A stretch of 64,000 nt of DNA from Altererythrobacter ishigakiensis (GTDB lineage Bacteria > Pseudomonadota > Alphaproteobacteria > Sphingomonadales > Sphingomonadaceae). The stretch lies in the NCBI RefSeq assembly GCF_001663155.1, contig NZ_CP015963.1, forward strand, positions 2,194,001-2,258,000. The letters are read 5' to 3'. The translations under genes were made by a program, and so were the position numbers. This document shows positions 36,077 to 47,080 of the stretch, piece after piece. Each line of letters opens with the position of its first letter. Position 1 is the first letter of the stretch. The notes beneath the pieces were generated by a model. It did no database searches. It worked only from the letters and a program-made list of their open reading frames with translations, and was not told where the DNA came from.

Positions 36077-36173
36077 CTGATTTGATCTCCTTGGGTTACC
36101 CGTTAGTAGATTTATGTAAGAGCGCAAGGCCAGCACGATTGACTTGGCAGACTGCTCCGCGCACACCGCCCTC

Positions 36174-37997
36174 ATGATCACCGACAAGATAACGCTCACC
36201 CGCCGCAATGCCTTAAAGGGTGCTGCCGGCGCATCCTTGATTGCCATGTTGCCTGCGTGCCGGATGCAAGCCGCGCCCGACCTTTCGCCGGACGAGATGC
36301 TGGACAAGGTGGCCTACAACCTTCTTGCCCACGAGCCAGAACGGGCGACCGGACTGGGCGTTGATACGGGCGATTATGCTTCGCTCAGATCTCAGCTGAC
36401 CGACAAGTCTCCTGATGGACAAGCCGCCTACGCCGCGCAGTTAGAGGCGGATCTTGAAGACATTCGCGCTTATCCCCGTGACGGCATGACTGCAGACCAA
36501 TTGACCGGCTTTGACGTGGTCGAAAGCGCTTACTCAACGGCGCTAGAGGGCTTTGCCTTGCCATATGGCGATGTCGCCGTCGGCAGCTGGCGCAACACGC
36601 CCTATGTGGTGATTCAGAATGTCGGGTCATACATCGACATGCCTCGTTTCATGGACTTTAGCCATCCGATGAACGAGCCCAGCGATGTCGATGCATATGC
36701 GGCGCGCATTGAGAGTTTCCCTGCTCAGCTTGATGGCGAGCTCGCCCGCATTCAGCAGGCAAGGTCCCACGGCCTGATCCCACCTGATTTCCTGCTGGAC
36801 AAGGCGATTACCCAGATGGAACAGGCAGTGGCATCAGCTGAGACCACCTACCTCGGCCCACTTGTTCGCTCTGAAGTTGAAACGGCGCAGACACAGATTG
36901 AGCCTGTGCGCGGACTTGTTACCGACGGTGTGATCCCGGCACTCCAGCGCCAACTTGACGAGCTTAATTCCATGCGCACTCAGGCCGGGTCCGATGCCGG
37001 CATGTGGGCACAGCCTGACGGTGATGAATGGTATGCATGGTCGCTCAAGGCTTCGACTACCACAGACATGACGCCTGATCAGATTCATGAGCAAGGCCTG
37101 GCCGAGCTTGACGATTTGCATGGACGCATGGACCCGATCCTGAAGGAAATCGGCTATACACAAGGCAGTGTCGGCGAACGGATGCAGGCTTTGTCTGAAG
37201 ACCCCCGCTATAAATTTGCACCGGGCGATCCGGGCCGCGAGGAAATTTTTGCCTTCATTGATGAGAGGATCGATTGGATCAAGGCGCAAATGCCGCGCGC
37301 ATTCAACACTCTTGTCGACCCGAATATGGAGGTACGGCGGATCCCAGTGGGCGAAGAGCTTGGCGCACCAGGTGCTTACGGCGGCGCGGGCAGCAAGGAT
37401 GGCACGATACCGGGGCGCTTCTGGATCAATCTCCGCACTACAGATCTGCACCGGAAATATGACTTGCCTGATTTGACCTTCCACGAGTCTATCCCGGGCC
37501 ATGTTTGGGAAGGCGAATACTCGAACCGGCTACCACTAATCCGTTCGATCCTGGCATTCGGCGCATTCAGCGAAGGCTGGGCACTCTACGGGGAGCAACT
37601 TGCGGATGAACTGGGCGCCTATGACGAATTCAAGGTCGGACGCCTCGGCTATCTGCAATCGCTGGCATTCCGCGCCTGCCGTCTGGTAGTCGACACCGGC
37701 CTTCATGCCAAACGATGGACGCGCGAGGAAGCGCGCCGGTTCTTTGTCGAACGCAATGGCTCGAAAGAAGAAGAAGTCGCGAGCGAAGTTGACCGCTATT
37801 GCAGCTGGGCTGGTCAGGCTTGCAGCTACAAAATTGGTCACAGCGAAATTGTCCGGCAGCGCAGCAGGGCACAAACGGCGCTGGGTGACGCCTATGATTT
37901 CAAAACTTTCAACGACGCGGTTATTCTTGGCGGGAATGCACCGCTCGATGTGCTGGCCAAGAACGTCGACCGCTTCATCGAGGGAGCATCAAGCTGA
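36174..37997 (+). CDS. DUF885-family exported metallopeptidase candidate
   Basis: A 607-residue protein. The N-terminus has a twin-arginine-type signal (LTRRNALKG, 8-16) followed by a hydrophobic stretch ending in LPAC (Cys29), a possible but imperfect lipobox. The zinc motif HESIPGH is at 437-443, typical of DUF885, a family related to M32-like carboxypeptidases. Substrate and activity are unproven. The ATG at 36174 starts the signal; an upstream TTG is less likely. Confidence 0.88.
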   Translation: MITDKITLTRRNALKGAAGASLIAMLPACRMQAAPDLSPDEMLDKVAYNLLAHEPERATGLGVDTGDYASLRSQLTDKSPDGQAAYAAQLEADLEDIRAYPRDGMTADQLTGFDVVESAYSTALEGFALPYGDVAVGSWRNTPYVVIQNVGSYIDMPRFMDFSHPMNEPSDVDAYAARIESFPAQLDGELARIQQARSHGLIPPDFLLDKAITQMEQAVASAETTYLGPLVRSEVETAQTQIEPVRGLVTDGVIPALQRQLDELNSMRTQAGSDAGMWAQPDGDEWYAWSLKASTTTDMTPDQIHEQGLAELDDLHGRMDPILKEIGYTQGSVGERMQALSEDPRYKFAPGDPGREEIFAFIDERIDWIKAQMPRAFNTLVDPNMEVRRIPVGEELGAPGAYGGAGSKDGTIPGRFWINLRTTDLHRKYDLPDLTFHESIPGHVWEGEYSNRLPLIRSILAFGAFSEGWALYGEQLADELGAYDEFKVGRLGYLQSLAFRACRLVVDTGLHAKRWTREEARRFFVERNGSKEEEVASEVDRYCSWAGQACSYKIGHSEIVRQRSRAQTALGDAYDFKTFNDAVILGGNAPLDVLAKNVDRFIEGASS

Positions 37998-38080
37998 TCA
38001 AATCTTAGGTAATCTGCTTATTGCTCTCTGTAATATAATTGCGTTTTCGTCTAAGCGCTCACCCAATGGAGGCTGAGTCG

Positions 38081-39283
38081 ATGACCGACGATTTTTACGC
38101 ACGTGTTTCCGATACTCTGAAGGAGATCGAGGAACAGGGGCTCTACAAACATGAGCGACAGATTACCTCTGCGCAAAGCGCGGTTGTGACCATCGCCGGA
38201 CCTGACGGACCCCTGGACGCGATCAATATGTGCGCGAACAATTATCTGGGATTGGCTGACAACGAAGAACTGTCCCGCGCTTCTGCCGAAACCAATGAAC
38301 GCTATGGATTTGGTATGGCGTCAGTTCGATTTATCTGCGGCACTCTGGACTTGCATCGCCAGCTTGAACGCCGCGTCGCGGATTTCTTCGGGTACGAAGA
38401 CTCGATCACTTTCGCAGCCTGCTTTGATGCCAACGGGGCGGTTTTCGAACCACTTCTGGGAGCAGAAGATGCGATTATTTCTGACTCTCTCAATCACGCT
38501 TCAATCATTGATGGCGTTCGTCTGTCCAAAGCCAGGAGATACCGCTTTGCCAATAATGACATGGCTGACCTTGAGGCGCAGCTGAAACAGGCCGATGCAG
38601 ATGGCGCACGGGCCAAGCTGATAGTCACCGATGGCGTATTCTCGATGGATGGGATCATCGCCAATTTGGAAGGGCTATGTGATCTTGCTGACAAATACGG
38701 CGCGCTGACCATGGTCGATGACTGCCATGCGGCCGGCTTCATGGGCGCAAATGGGCGAGGCAGCCCGGAATATCGGGGGGTTGAAGGCCGAATAGACATT
38801 CTGACCGGCACTCTGGGGAAGGCACTGGGCGGCGGCATGGGCGGCTATATCTGCGCGCGTCAGAACATAGTGGACCTGTTGCGTCAGCGGGCGAGGCCCT
38901 ATTTGTTTTCGAACGCGCTTGCGCCAGGCCTTGTCGGTGCGAGCTTGAAAATGTTCGATATGTTGAGCGAGGGCGATGACTTGCGCAAGCAGCTTGTGGC
39001 CAATGCGCAGCGTTTTCGCGCCGGTATGGAGGCAGCAGGTTTTGATCTGATTCCGGGCGAGCACCCCATCATTCCCGTTATGCTAGGCGATGCCAAGCTG
39101 GCAGCGGATATGGCAGCAAAGCTGATGGACGAGGGCGTGTATGTCACAGGTTTCTCTTTCCCCGTCGTGCCGCGCGGACAAGCGCGCATCCGCACGCAAA
39201 TGAGCGCCGCACATACATTCGATCAAATCGATCATACTATTGCCGCCTTCACGAAGGTTGGCCGCGAACTTGGGGTAATCTGA
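38081..39283 (+). CDS. kbl: Glycine C-acetyltransferase (2-amino-3-ketobutyrate CoA ligase)
   Basis: The second step of threonine breakdown: 2-amino-3-ketobutyrate + CoA to glycine + acetyl-CoA. A PLP alpha-oxoamine synthase of 400 residues. [34 protein letters not shown] and the PLP lysine in [11 protein letters not shown] are all present. GGAGG lies about 9 bases before the ATG at 38081. It is followed 2 bases later by tdh, which supplies its substrate. Confidence 0.95.
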   Translation: MTDDFYARVSDTLKEIEEQGLYKHERQITSAQSAVVTIAGPDGPLDAINMCANNYLGLADNEELSRASAETNERYGFGMASVRFICGTLDLHRQLERRVADFFGYEDSITFAACFDANGAVFEPLLGAEDAIISDSLNHASIIDGVRLSKARRYRFANNDMADLEAQLKQADADGARAKLIVTDGVFSMDGIIANLEGLCDLADKYGALTMVDDCHAAGFMGANGRGSPEYRGVEGRIDILTGTLGKALGGGMGGYICARQNIVDLLRQRARPYLFSNALAPGLVGASLKMFDMLSEGDDLRKQLVANAQRFRAGMEAAGFDLIPGEHPIIPVMLGDAKLAADMAAKLMDEGVYVTGFSFPVVPRGQARIRTQMSAAHTFDQIDHTIAAFTKVGRELGVI

Positions 39284-39285
39284 GC

Positions 39286-40341
39286 ATGGCAACCAGCAAC
39301 GCGACAATGCCTGCATTGATCAAGGCAGAAGCGAAGCCCGGCATCTGGCTGCAACAAACCGACATCCCTACGACCGGCCCGGATGAAGTCCTGATCAAGG
39401 TGCACCGCACCGCAATCTGCGGCACAGACGTTCATATCTACAATTGGGACGAATGGGCCCAGCGCACCATCCCGGTTCCCATGGTCGTCGGCCATGAATT
39501 TGGCGGCGAGATTGCCAAAATCGGAAGCAATGTCAGACGTCCGCTCAAGGTCGGGCAACGCGTTTCAGGCGAAGGCCATATCGTCGGCGAGAAAAGCAGA
39601 GCTGTGCGCGCCGGCCATTTTCATCTGGACCCTGACACACAAGGCGTTGGCGTGAATCGCCCAGGCGCCTTTGCGAGTTATTTGACCATTCCGGCGTTCA
39701 ACGTGATCGCCTTGCCCGACCATGTCGACATGGACGTGGCCGCCATGCTCGATCCGCTGGGCAATGCGGTTCACACAGCCTTGGCATTCGACTTGATCGG
39801 GGAAGATGTGCTCATCACCGGTGCAGGCCCAATTGGCATCATGGCGGCAGCAGTTGCACGCCATGTCGGCGCGCGACATGTCGTCATTACCGACATCAAC
39901 CATTATCGGCTGGAGCTAGCCGCGAATATGGTTGACTGTATTCCGGTTAACGTCGCCGAAGAGGCCTTGCCCGATGTCCGCGCGCGCTTAGGCATGAGCG
40001 AAGGCTTCGATGTAGCCATGGAAATGTCAGGCGCCCCGCAAGCGCTTGATACGATCATCGACAGTATGGTCATGGGTGGCAAGGTCGCCATGTTAGGTTT
40101 CCCGGCCGGAAAGAGCGAGATCGAGTGGAGCCGGATTGTCTTCAAAGCGCTCACCATCAAGACGATCTATGGCCGCGAGATGTTCGAGACCTGGTACAAG
40201 ATGCTCGCTATGCTTGGATCGGGACTGGATGTGAGCAAAATGATCACGCACCGCTATGACTATACGGAATTCCAGAAGGGTTTCGACGCCATGCGGTCAG
40301 GCAAATCCGGTAAGGTTATCCTGGATTGGAGCACCAGCTAG
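39286..40341 (+). CDS. tdh: L-threonine 3-dehydrogenase lacking structural-zinc cysteines
   Basis: The first step of threonine breakdown: NAD-dependent oxidation to 2-amino-3-ketobutyrate. A zinc MDR enzyme of 351 residues. Catalytic-zinc residues are present (ICGTD, Cys45; GHEFGGE, His70-Glu71), and the NAD motif [10 protein letters not shown] follows. The structural-zinc lobe, which has four cysteines in the E. coli enzyme, here reads [20 protein letters not shown] from residue 95, with none. The [14 protein letters not shown] segment after it stays closely conserved. It pairs with kbl. Confidence 0.94.
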   Translation: MATSNATMPALIKAEAKPGIWLQQTDIPTTGPDEVLIKVHRTAICGTDVHIYNWDEWAQRTIPVPMVVGHEFGGEIAKIGSNVRRPLKVGQRVSGEGHIVGEKSRAVRAGHFHLDPDTQGVGVNRPGAFASYLTIPAFNVIALPDHVDMDVAAMLDPLGNAVHTALAFDLIGEDVLITGAGPIGIMAAAVARHVGARHVVITDINHYRLELAANMVDCIPVNVAEEALPDVRARLGMSEGFDVAMEMSGAPQALDTIIDSMVMGGKVAMLGFPAGKSEIEWSRIVFKALTIKTIYGREMFETWYKMLAMLGSGLDVSKMITHRYDYTEFQKGFDAMRSGKSGKVILDWSTS

Positions 40342-40361
40342 ACGCTCCCATCCTGTCGGGG

Positions 40362-40685
40362 TCAATTCTTGCCGAATAGCCCTTTTGCCATATCGGCAAT
40401 ATCATCGAGCGGATTGCCGTCGCCGTCCAGGTCCAGCATTGAAGCAAAATGGGTTAGCGAGCCTTCGCCCCCGATTTGCTCCACGATCTGAGCCAAGACG
40501 TTTGTATCCAGACCGGTTTTTGCCGAGGCCAGTTCAACCGTATCACCTTGCATTTGATGCGCTTGCCCCAATGCAGCGATAGCTTTCTCCACCATAGAAG
40601 GGTCAATGCCGACCTTTTGCGCCAAATTCGCCACATCATCAGGCGCGCCGCCGATATTCTTCAAGACTGTGTCAAGCAAACTCAT
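40362..40685 (-). CDS. Small acidic helical protein with EF-hand-like loop (DUF937-like)
   Basis: A 107-residue soluble protein. Its helical repeats (KNIGGAPDDVANLAQKVG...) resemble the DUF937/YidB type. Near residues 84-95 LDLDGDGNPLDDI matches an EF-hand/dockerin loop with Asp at positions 1, 3, 5 and an acidic residue at 12. Function is unknown; calcium binding is inference. It has a GGAGATG ribosome-binding site and lies downstream of the pckA terminator. Confidence 0.7.
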   Translation of the reverse strand: MSLLDTVLKNIGGAPDDVANLAQKVGIDPSMVEKAIAALGQAHQMQGDTVELASAKTGLDTNVLAQIVEQIGGEGSLTHFASMLDLDGDGNPLDDIADMAKGLFGKN

Positions 40686-40734
40686 CTGGACATCTCCTTC
40701 TCAAGAGATGCTATTTTCGCACAGTCCTTAGGCA

Positions 40735-40767
40735 GAAAAAAGGCCCCGCTCAGTCAAGAGCGAGGCC
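40735..40767 (-). terminator. Rho-independent terminator of pckA
   Basis: On the minus strand: stem GGCCTCGCTC / GAGCGGGGCC (one G-U pair), a 6-base loop, then seven Ts. It lies about 30 bases after the pckA stop. Confidence 0.9.
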
Positions 40768-40797
40768 CCCTCTCCTCAACGCAAATCAGGCTGTCTA

Positions 40798-42402
40798 TCA
40801 GGCGGCAACTACGCTGCGCGGTGCTGCCTCTCGGACGCCTTGATCCACGTGATCTGCGAATTGCGCGAAGTTATCAATGAAGAGCTGCACCAGCTTCTCT
40901 GCTGTGCGGTCGTACTCTTCCTTGTCGGCCCATGTCCCGCGCGGATCCAGGATTGCGCTGTCGACGCCTGGGACCGAAACCGGCACATCGAAGCCGAAGT
41001 TCACATCCTTGCGGAATTCGACATTGTTCAAGCTCCCGTCGAGTGCGGCATTAAGCAGCGCGCGGGTCGCCTTGATCGGCATGCGGTTGCCTGTGCCATA
41101 CTTGCCACCAGTCCAACCGGTGTTGACCAACCAGCATGCTACACCGCCTTTGGCAATCCGCTCTTTCAGGAGGTTACCATAAACACTGGGATGACGTGGC
41201 ATGAATGGGGCGCCAAAGCACGTGCTGAAGGTGGCCTCCGGCTCTGTGACTCCAATTTCAGTACCGGCCACTTTCGCCGTGTATCCCGACAAGAAGTGAT
41301 ACATCGCCTGATCAGGTGTCAGCCGTGCAATCGGAGGCAATACGCCAAAGGCGTCAGCCGTCAGCATGATGACGTTGCTTGGCACCGGGCCGAGATTTTC
41401 TTCTGACGTATTCGGGATGAAGTCGATTGGATATGCACCACGAGTGTTTTCAGCCAGCGAGTTGTCGTCGAAATCGAGATCGCGGGTTTCCGGATCCATA
41501 ACGACATTTTCCAGCACAGTGCCGAACTTGCGGGTGGTCGCGTAGATTTCAGGTTCTGCTTCTTCGCTAAGACGGATCATTTTTGCATAACAACCGCCCT
41601 CAAAATTAAAGACAGCCGTATCTGACCAGCCGTGTTCGTCATCCCCGATCAACGTGCGGCTCGCATCGGCGGAGAGCGTCGTCTTGCCAGTACCTGAAAG
41701 ACCAAAGAATACTGCAGTCTTTCCGTCGGCGCCGACATTTGCAGAGCAATGCATCGGCATGACGCCCTTGGTAGGCAGCAGATAATTGAGGATACCAAAC
41801 ACGCTCTTTTTCATTTCGCCGGCATAGCGTGTGCCGCCGATCAGGATCAGCTTCTCACTAAGATTGACTGCAATCACCGTTTCACTTCGTGTCCCGTGGC
41901 GTTCCGGGTCAGCGCGGAAGCTCGGCAGATCGATTATGGTGTATTCAGGATTGAAATCTGACAGCTGGTCCGCAGTCGGGCGAACCAGCATCGTACGAAT
42001 GAAGAGGTTGTGCCAAGCCAACTCATTGATCACGCGGACATTTACGCGATGCTCGGGCTGCGAACCGCCATAAAGGTCGGCGACGAACAATTCATCCTTG
42101 TCCTTCAATGCAGCCATGAAGTCTTGCTTGAGCGCTGCGAAGTGATCGGGCGTCATGCTGACATTGACCTTGCCCCACCAGACGCTGTCTTCTGTCTCCG
42201 CGTCGCGCACGATGAACTTGTCATTCGCACTCCGGCCCGTGTGGGCACCTGTCTTCACAACAAGCGAACCGTAGCGGGAAAGTTCGCCCTCTCCTTTGAC
42301 AAGTGCTTGCTCGACCAATTGGGGTGTGCCGAGATTTGGGTGGATGCGAGCGGCGGTCTCAATGCCCTGATCGGACAAAGGAACAGCAAGCGAAATGGAC
42401 AC
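40798..42402 (-). CDS. pckA: ATP-dependent phosphoenolpyruvate carboxykinase
   Basis: It converts oxaloacetate + ATP to PEP + CO2, the entry to gluconeogenesis. The protein has 534 residues. The kinase loop is [30 protein letters not shown] and [19 protein letters not shown] are conserved. The GTG at 42402 has AGGAGA about 8 bases ahead; the frame is open to 42468 but those residues are not conserved. It is divergent from chvI, as in rhizobia. Confidence 0.96.
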   Translation of the reverse strand: MSISLAVPLSDQGIETAARIHPNLGTPQLVEQALVKGEGELSRYGSLVVKTGAHTGRSANDKFIVRDAETEDSVWWGKVNVSMTPDHFAALKQDFMAALKDKDELFVADLYGGSQPEHRVNVRVINELAWHNLFIRTMLVRPTADQLSDFNPEYTIIDLPSFRADPERHGTRSETVIAVNLSEKLILIGGTRYAGEMKKSVFGILNYLLPTKGVMPMHCSANVGADGKTAVFFGLSGTGKTTLSADASRTLIGDDEHGWSDTAVFNFEGGCYAKMIRLSEEAEPEIYATTRKFGTVLENVVMDPETRDLDFDDNSLAENTRGAYPIDFIPNTSEENLGPVPSNVIMLTADAFGVLPPIARLTPDQAMYHFLSGYTAKVAGTEIGVTEPEATFSTCFGAPFMPRHPSVYGNLLKERIAKGGVACWLVNTGWTGGKYGTGNRMPIKATRALLNAALDGSLNNVEFRKDVNFGFDVPVSVPGVDSAILDPRGTWADKEEYDRTAEKLVQLFIDNFAQFADHVDQGVREAAPRSVVAA

Positions 42403-42649
42403 GCGATTCTCCTGGATTATTCCGGAACTGACCTGAGCTGCGATCAGGTCTACATTCAGCCAGCGCACATTTACATGTATTTATGCATACGAATGCACAC
42501 AGACTTGATCTTCCTCTAGTCGGGCCAGGATTTGAGGTCAAACTTGAACCAAGACATAGCCACAATCTGTCCGATTCTTGCGACCATTCGTTGTTTCATT
42601 TCATCCAACGCGCTAATTGGTATGCGAGAGCGCGAGGAAAGGGCCACAA

Positions 42650-43402
42650 ATGGACGAATCTGCGGCCGATGTCCGCCCAACCAGCAGCGAATCCGTGATC
42701 GCGCTGGTTGATGATGACCGGAACATTCTCACATCCGTGTCCATCGCACTCCAAGCGGAGGGATTCGTAACGCGACTTTATTCGGATGGAGAAACGGCGC
42801 TGAAGGCATTACTCGACAATCCGCCTGACCTCGCGGTGTTTGACATCAAGATGCCCAAAATGGACGGGTTGGAACTGCTGCGACGGGTTCGTCGCGAATC
42901 CTCGTTACCGGTTATATTCCTGACAAGTAAGGATGACGAACGCGACGAGGAGATCGGTTTGGAGTTGGGCGCTGATGACTACATTGCCAAACCATTCAGT
43001 TTGCGGCTCTTGCTCGCTAGAATTCGGGCAATCCTGCGGCGTGCAGAGCACATCGACGAAAACAGACTGGCAAGCGAATCTGACGCTCCCCCTCCTCACC
43101 CGTCAATTGAGCGAGGGCGGTTATTCATGGATCCCGCACGCCACCACGTCGCATGGGACGAAGAACCAGTTACACTAACCGTCACCGAATTCCTCATCCT
43201 TGAAGCGCTGGCAGCACGTCCTGGTGTTATCAAAAGCCGCAATCAGTTGATGGACGCCGCTTATCCTGACGATGTCTTCGTCGATGACCGGACTGTGGAC
43301 AGTCATATAAAACGCATGCGAAGGAAATTTCGGCAAGTCGACCCTGAGTTCGGAGCGATTGAGACACTCTACGGCGCAGGCTATAGCTTCACCGATGGCT
43401 GA
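42650..43402 (+). CDS. chvI: Two-component response regulator ChvI
   Basis: An OmpR-family regulator of 250 residues. The receiver has VDDDRN, the phosphoacceptor in [22 protein letters not shown] and AKPF. The C-terminal winged helix contains [21 protein letters not shown] and [16 protein letters not shown]. In rhizobia ChvI with ChvG controls envelope, acid and carbon responses. The ATG at 42650 follows GAGGAAAGGG. Its end overlaps chvG by 8 bases. Confidence 0.93.
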   Translation: MDESAADVRPTSSESVIALVDDDRNILTSVSIALQAEGFVTRLYSDGETALKALLDNPPDLAVFDIKMPKMDGLELLRRVRRESSLPVIFLTSKDDERDEEIGLELGADDYIAKPFSLRLLLARIRAILRRAEHIDENRLASESDAPPPHPSIERGRLFMDPARHHVAWDEEPVTLTVTEFLILEALAARPGVIKSRNQLMDAAYPDDVFVDDRTVDSHIKRMRRKFRQVDPEFGAIETLYGAGYSFTDG

Positions 43403-44963
43403 TGCGCCGCGCCCGTCCGCTATTCCCCCGGCAATTGACCGGCTAAGTTGGAGCTCTCGCCTTTCGCTCACATCACGCATCCTAGCGGTAAACCTGTTGC
43501 CGCTTCTGCTTTTGGGCGGTGGGATCTTTTACCTTGATACCTATCGTACACAGCTGCTCAACGAGCGGTACAAGTTGGCGCGGATTGAAGCACAGATTAC
43601 TGCAGAAGCATTGGCCGGCGCATCTCGAACACGCCAGGAAGCGCTGCTTGTCCAGATCGGTAAAGAACAACGGATGCGGATGCGTATGTTCGATGCCGAA
43701 GGGCTGTTGTGGGCTGACAGCTTCGCTCTGGACGAACCATCATTTCAGTTTGACGACATCACCGATGACAGTTGGGATCAGCAGTTCGCCCGTTGGCTTG
43801 ACCGAGCCGTAGATACGATAGTCGGCGCTGAGCCCGTTACTGACTATGTCGAGCCTGAATCGCAGCGCGCGGACGCATGGCCGGAAGTTGTTCGTGCGCG
43901 GGACGAAGGGGTGAGCCAGATCACGTTGTATGACTGGCGCGACGGAACGCCAGTGATCACGGCCGCCGCTCCCGTTGGACTGAATGGCGCCACGTTGCTG
44001 ACGACCCGTAACGCGGTAGACATCACCGAATCCGTGCGCGCGGCCCGGTCATCTTTGGGAGTCGCCGTGTTCCTGGTGCTCACAGCCTCGATTTTGCTAT
44101 CCCTATTCCTCGCCCGAACCATCATTGCGCCTATTAGGTTGCTTTCTTCTTCAGCCGCCAAGGTTCGTCAGGGACGGGACCGCGATGTGGAGGTGCCGCG
44201 ACTTCCGGGGCGCCGCGACGAGATCGGCAATCTCGCCCGATCAATCTCTGATATGACCAGCGCGTTGCGCCACCGTATCGATGCCGTTGATAGCTTCGCA
44301 GCTGACGTAGCGCATGAAATCAAGAACCCACTAGCCAGCCTTCGGAGCGCGATGGAATCACTGCCGCGAGTGGAAGATCCGGAGCTGCGTAAACAGTTAC
44401 TTGATGTCGCTGCGCACGATGTGAAACGAATTGATCGATTGGTAACAGAGATTTCCGACGCCAGCCGCATCGATGCCGAAATGTCGCGCGCGATACGCGA
44501 ACGGGTTGATATGACCAATCTCATCAAAGCCATTGTCGGCTCGCGCGAGACAAGGGCAGAGAATGCTGACCACCAGATCGAAATCAAGAGCCGCGGTCAC
44601 GCGGCAATTGTTACCGGTGTGGCGCCCAGATTAGAGAGGGTGATAGAGAACTTACTGGATAACGCAGTTTCATTTTCACCAACTGATGCCCCCATCCTAG
44701 TCGATATCAACAACGATGGCAGCTGCGTTTCGATCACCGTTTGCGATTCTGGGCCAGGCATACCCGAAGACGCGAGAGAGAAGGTATTCGAACGTTTTCA
44801 TTCGGTCCGCCCGGACGCGGAAAGCTTCGGCAATCACTCGGGTCTTGGTCTCGCCATCGCACGTGCTATCGCTGAAGCGCATGACGGGCGGCTCTTGGCC
44901 GAGGCCCGCCCTGATGGTGCCAGCGGAGCTTGTATGCGATTCGAGTTGCCGGCAGCGCGATGA
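43395..44963 (+). CDS. chvG: Sensor histidine kinase ChvG
   Basis: The membrane sensor for ChvI, 522 residues. Two transmembrane helices (about 25-45 and 220-245) flank a ~170-residue periplasmic sensor domain. A HAMP domain follows, then the H-box [18 protein letters not shown], the N-box [25 protein letters not shown] and the G-box [17 protein letters not shown]. Its stop overlaps the hprK start (ATGA). Confidence 0.93.
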   Translation: MADAPRPSAIPPAIDRLSWSSRLSLTSRILAVNLLPLLLLGGGIFYLDTYRTQLLNERYKLARIEAQITAEALAGASRTRQEALLVQIGKEQRMRMRMFDAEGLLWADSFALDEPSFQFDDITDDSWDQQFARWLDRAVDTIVGAEPVTDYVEPESQRADAWPEVVRARDEGVSQITLYDWRDGTPVITAAAPVGLNGATLLTTRNAVDITESVRAARSSLGVAVFLVLTASILLSLFLARTIIAPIRLLSSSAAKVRQGRDRDVEVPRLPGRRDEIGNLARSISDMTSALRHRIDAVDSFAADVAHEIKNPLASLRSAMESLPRVEDPELRKQLLDVAAHDVKRIDRLVTEISDASRIDAEMSRAIRERVDMTNLIKAIVGSRETRAENADHQIEIKSRGHAAIVTGVAPRLERVIENLLDNAVSFSPTDAPILVDINNDGSCVSITVCDSGPGIPEDAREKVFERFHSVRPDAESFGNHSGLGLAIARAIAEAHDGRLLAEARPDGASGACMRFELPAAR

Positions 44964-45388
44964 ACAAAACTCAGACATTGATTGGTGTGAGTGCGGTTGC
45001 GATTGATGGCCGTGCCCTTCTGATCGAAGGTGGGCCAGGAAGCGGCAAAAGCACTCTTGCTCTAGCATTGATTGATCGGGGCGCGCGATTGATCGGGGAC
45101 GACGGCGTGAGGTGGGAATATTCGAGCGGCACGATACTGCTTTCTTCACCGCCCAATATTGCAGGCAAAATCGAAATTCGCGGTGTGGGGATCGTTGAGC
45201 TGGATGTCACGAGCGCGCCACTTTCACTGATACTGACATTCGCATCCGAAACGCCACGACTCCCAGAATCAGTGGATACCCGTGACTGGGATGGGGTCTC
45301 TGTGCCCTGTCTGCCATTGCGTAAAAATGATCTGATGCAGGCCCTCCGCGCTGAATGGGCATTGCGCATTCATGGCCTGACCTTCTAG
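44960..45388 (+). CDS. hprK: HPr kinase/phosphorylase, short alphaproteobacterial form
   Basis: It phosphorylates and dephosphorylates HPr on serine. The protein has only 142 residues: the N-terminal domain of the ~310-residue Firmicutes enzyme is missing, as is normal in alphaproteobacteria. Walker A is GGPGSGKST (24-32), LIGDDGV follows, and the capping region has VGIVELDV. Its likely target, HPr, is encoded four genes on. Confidence 0.93.
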   Translation: MNKTQTLIGVSAVAIDGRALLIEGGPGSGKSTLALALIDRGARLIGDDGVRWEYSSGTILLSSPPNIAGKIEIRGVGIVELDVTSAPLSLILTFASETPRLPESVDTRDWDGVSVPCLPLRKNDLMQALRAEWALRIHGLTF

Positions 45389-45399
45389 CAAGGCGTGAC

Positions 45400-46323
45400 A
45401 TGAGCAAAGCAATGCCCCCAAGTTCAGACCGCAAAAACATTCTGCTGGTTACGGGTATGCTTGGCGCAGGCAAGACCACCGCATTGAATGTGCTGGAAGA
45501 TCTGGGTTGGGAAATCATAGACAACCTGCCCATTCGCTTTCTCGAGAACATGGTGACGACGCCAGATGCGGATGGTGTCCCGCTCGCAATCGGTTTCGAT
45601 TCGCGGACACGCGGTTTCGCGCCGCACGACATAATTGATTTAATCGAACGGCTTACAGAAACTGATAGCCTCTCGATTTCCAGCATGTTCATCGACTGCT
45701 CAACCGAAGAACTTGAGCGTCGCTATAACGAAACCCGTCGTCGCCATCCTTTGGCCAGCGAGCGACCACTTGGCGAAGGCATTCGCGCCGAGCGTGACTT
45801 GCTTGGGCCGCTACGCAACTGGGCCGCAGTAGTGGTCGACACCAGCGGCTTTGCTGCCAATGATTTGCGACAACATATTCGCGATCTTTACGCGCATTCT
45901 CCAGGCGCGCCCATGACAGTAACTGTATCCAGCTTCGGATTTGCGCGCGGAGCGCCGCCACTGGCGGACCTCATGTTCGACATGCGGTTTTTGAACAATC
46001 CGCACTGGGATGAGGAATTGCGGCCGCAGACCGGGCTTGAGGCAGGCGTCGGCGACTACATCCGCAAGGACCCTGGTTTCACGCCCAGCTTAGAGCGTAT
46101 CTTGAGCCTTTTGACCGACCTTCTGCCACGCTATCAAATGCAAGGGAAAGCCTATGTCCACGTCGCTTTTGGTTGCACGGGCGGTCGCCATCGTTCTGTA
46201 TTTACCGCCGAGCAAATCGCTGCGGGCTTGCGCGAAGCGGGTTTTTCGCCCACTGTCCGCCACCGCAATTTGGGGGCACGCACCACCGATGAAATCGAAG
46301 GGGGCAGCGTTGATCACCCTTAG
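45400..46323 (+). CDS. rapZ: RNase adapter protein RapZ
   Basis: A nucleotide-binding protein of 307 residues (formerly YvcJ/YhbJ). In E. coli it directs RNase E to the GlmZ small RNA and senses glucosamine 6-phosphate. Walker A is TGMLGAGKTTAL, IIDNLP is the family marker, FDMRFLNNPHW follows, and the C-terminal YVHVAFGCTGGRHRSV is strongly conserved. The role in alphaproteobacteria is less defined. It lies in the PTS-Ntr-like block. Confidence 0.93.
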   Translation: MSKAMPPSSDRKNILLVTGMLGAGKTTALNVLEDLGWEIIDNLPIRFLENMVTTPDADGVPLAIGFDSRTRGFAPHDIIDLIERLTETDSLSISSMFIDCSTEELERRYNETRRRHPLASERPLGEGIRAERDLLGPLRNWAAVVVDTSGFAANDLRQHIRDLYAHSPGAPMTVTVSSFGFARGAPPLADLMFDMRFLNNPHWDEELRPQTGLEAGVGDYIRKDPGFTPSLERILSLLTDLLPRYQMQGKAYVHVAFGCTGGRHRSVFTAEQIAAGLREAGFSPTVRHRNLGARTTDEIEGGSVDHP

Positions 46324-46374
46324 TGATACGAAGCGGCACAGCGCCGCCAGAATGAACGGACCCGAGCTTCACCC

Positions 46375-46800
46375 ATGATCGGATTGATCCTCGTCACGCA
46401 TGGCGACCTCGCTGACCACTTTGTTGACGCGATGGAACATGTCGTAGGCCCGCAATCGGCGGTCGCAACAGTTTGCATCGGACCTAGCGACGACATGGAA
46501 CAACGTCGTCAGGAAATTGCTGACGCAATCGCATCCGTAGAGCAAGGCAACGGTGTAATCGTGCTGACCGACCTGTTCGGTGGAACTCCATCCAATCTCG
46601 CCATTTCGCTGCTTGAGCGCGGACAAGTCGAGGTAATCGCCGGTATCAATCTACCGATGCTGATCCGCCTAGCTGGTGCGCGTAAGAAAATGACGGTGGC
46701 TGACGCTGTTGCCGCTGCGAAGAAGGCGGGTCGCAATTATATCACCGTCGCAAGCGAATTCCTCGGTGACGATGCAGAACCAGAAAGCGCGCGAGCATGA
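46375..46800 (+). CDS. PTS EIIA component, mannose type
   Basis: A 141-residue PTS IIA protein of the mannose/PtsM type. The phosphorylation site is His9 in VTHGDLADHF; VLTDLFGGTPSNLA and GINLPMLIRL are conserved. No IIB/IIC permease is adjacent, so it is probably regulatory. Its stop overlaps the ptsH start. Confidence 0.94.
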   Translation: MIGLILVTHGDLADHFVDAMEHVVGPQSAVATVCIGPSDDMEQRRQEIADAIASVEQGNGVIVLTDLFGGTPSNLAISLLERGQVEVIAGINLPMLIRLAGARKKMTVADAVAAAKKAGRNYITVASEFLGDDAEPESARA

Positions 46801-47075
46801 ACGAGTTTCGCAAGTCGCTTACGATTGTCAACAAACGCGGGTTGCATGCAAGGGCCAGCGCCAAGTTTGTTGGCGCGGTATCCGCCTTGCCTGAAGGTAC
46901 AGATGTACGCGTGGCGAAAGACGGGAACGAGGCAGCAGGTGGATCGATACTGGGCCTGATGATGTTGGGCGCAGCCAAAGGCGATGACGTCGAGTTAATC
47001 GTATCGGGCAACAATGCTGATTCGGTTTTTGCCGACTTGTGCGCGATGATCGAAGATGGCTTTGGCGAAGAGTAG
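46797..47075 (+). CDS. ptsH: Phosphocarrier protein HPr
   Basis: A 92-residue phosphocarrier. His17 in GLHARAS receives phosphate from EI, and Ser50 in GGSILGLMMLGAAKG is the equivalent of Ser46, the HprK target. Both sites are intact, consistent with the hprK gene upstream. EI (ptsI/ptsP) is not in the window. Confidence 0.96.
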   Translation: MNEFRKSLTIVNKRGLHARASAKFVGAVSALPEGTDVRVAKDGNEAAGGSILGLMMLGAAKGDDVELIVSGNNADSVFADLCAMIEDGFGEE

Positions 47076-47080
47076 TACCT

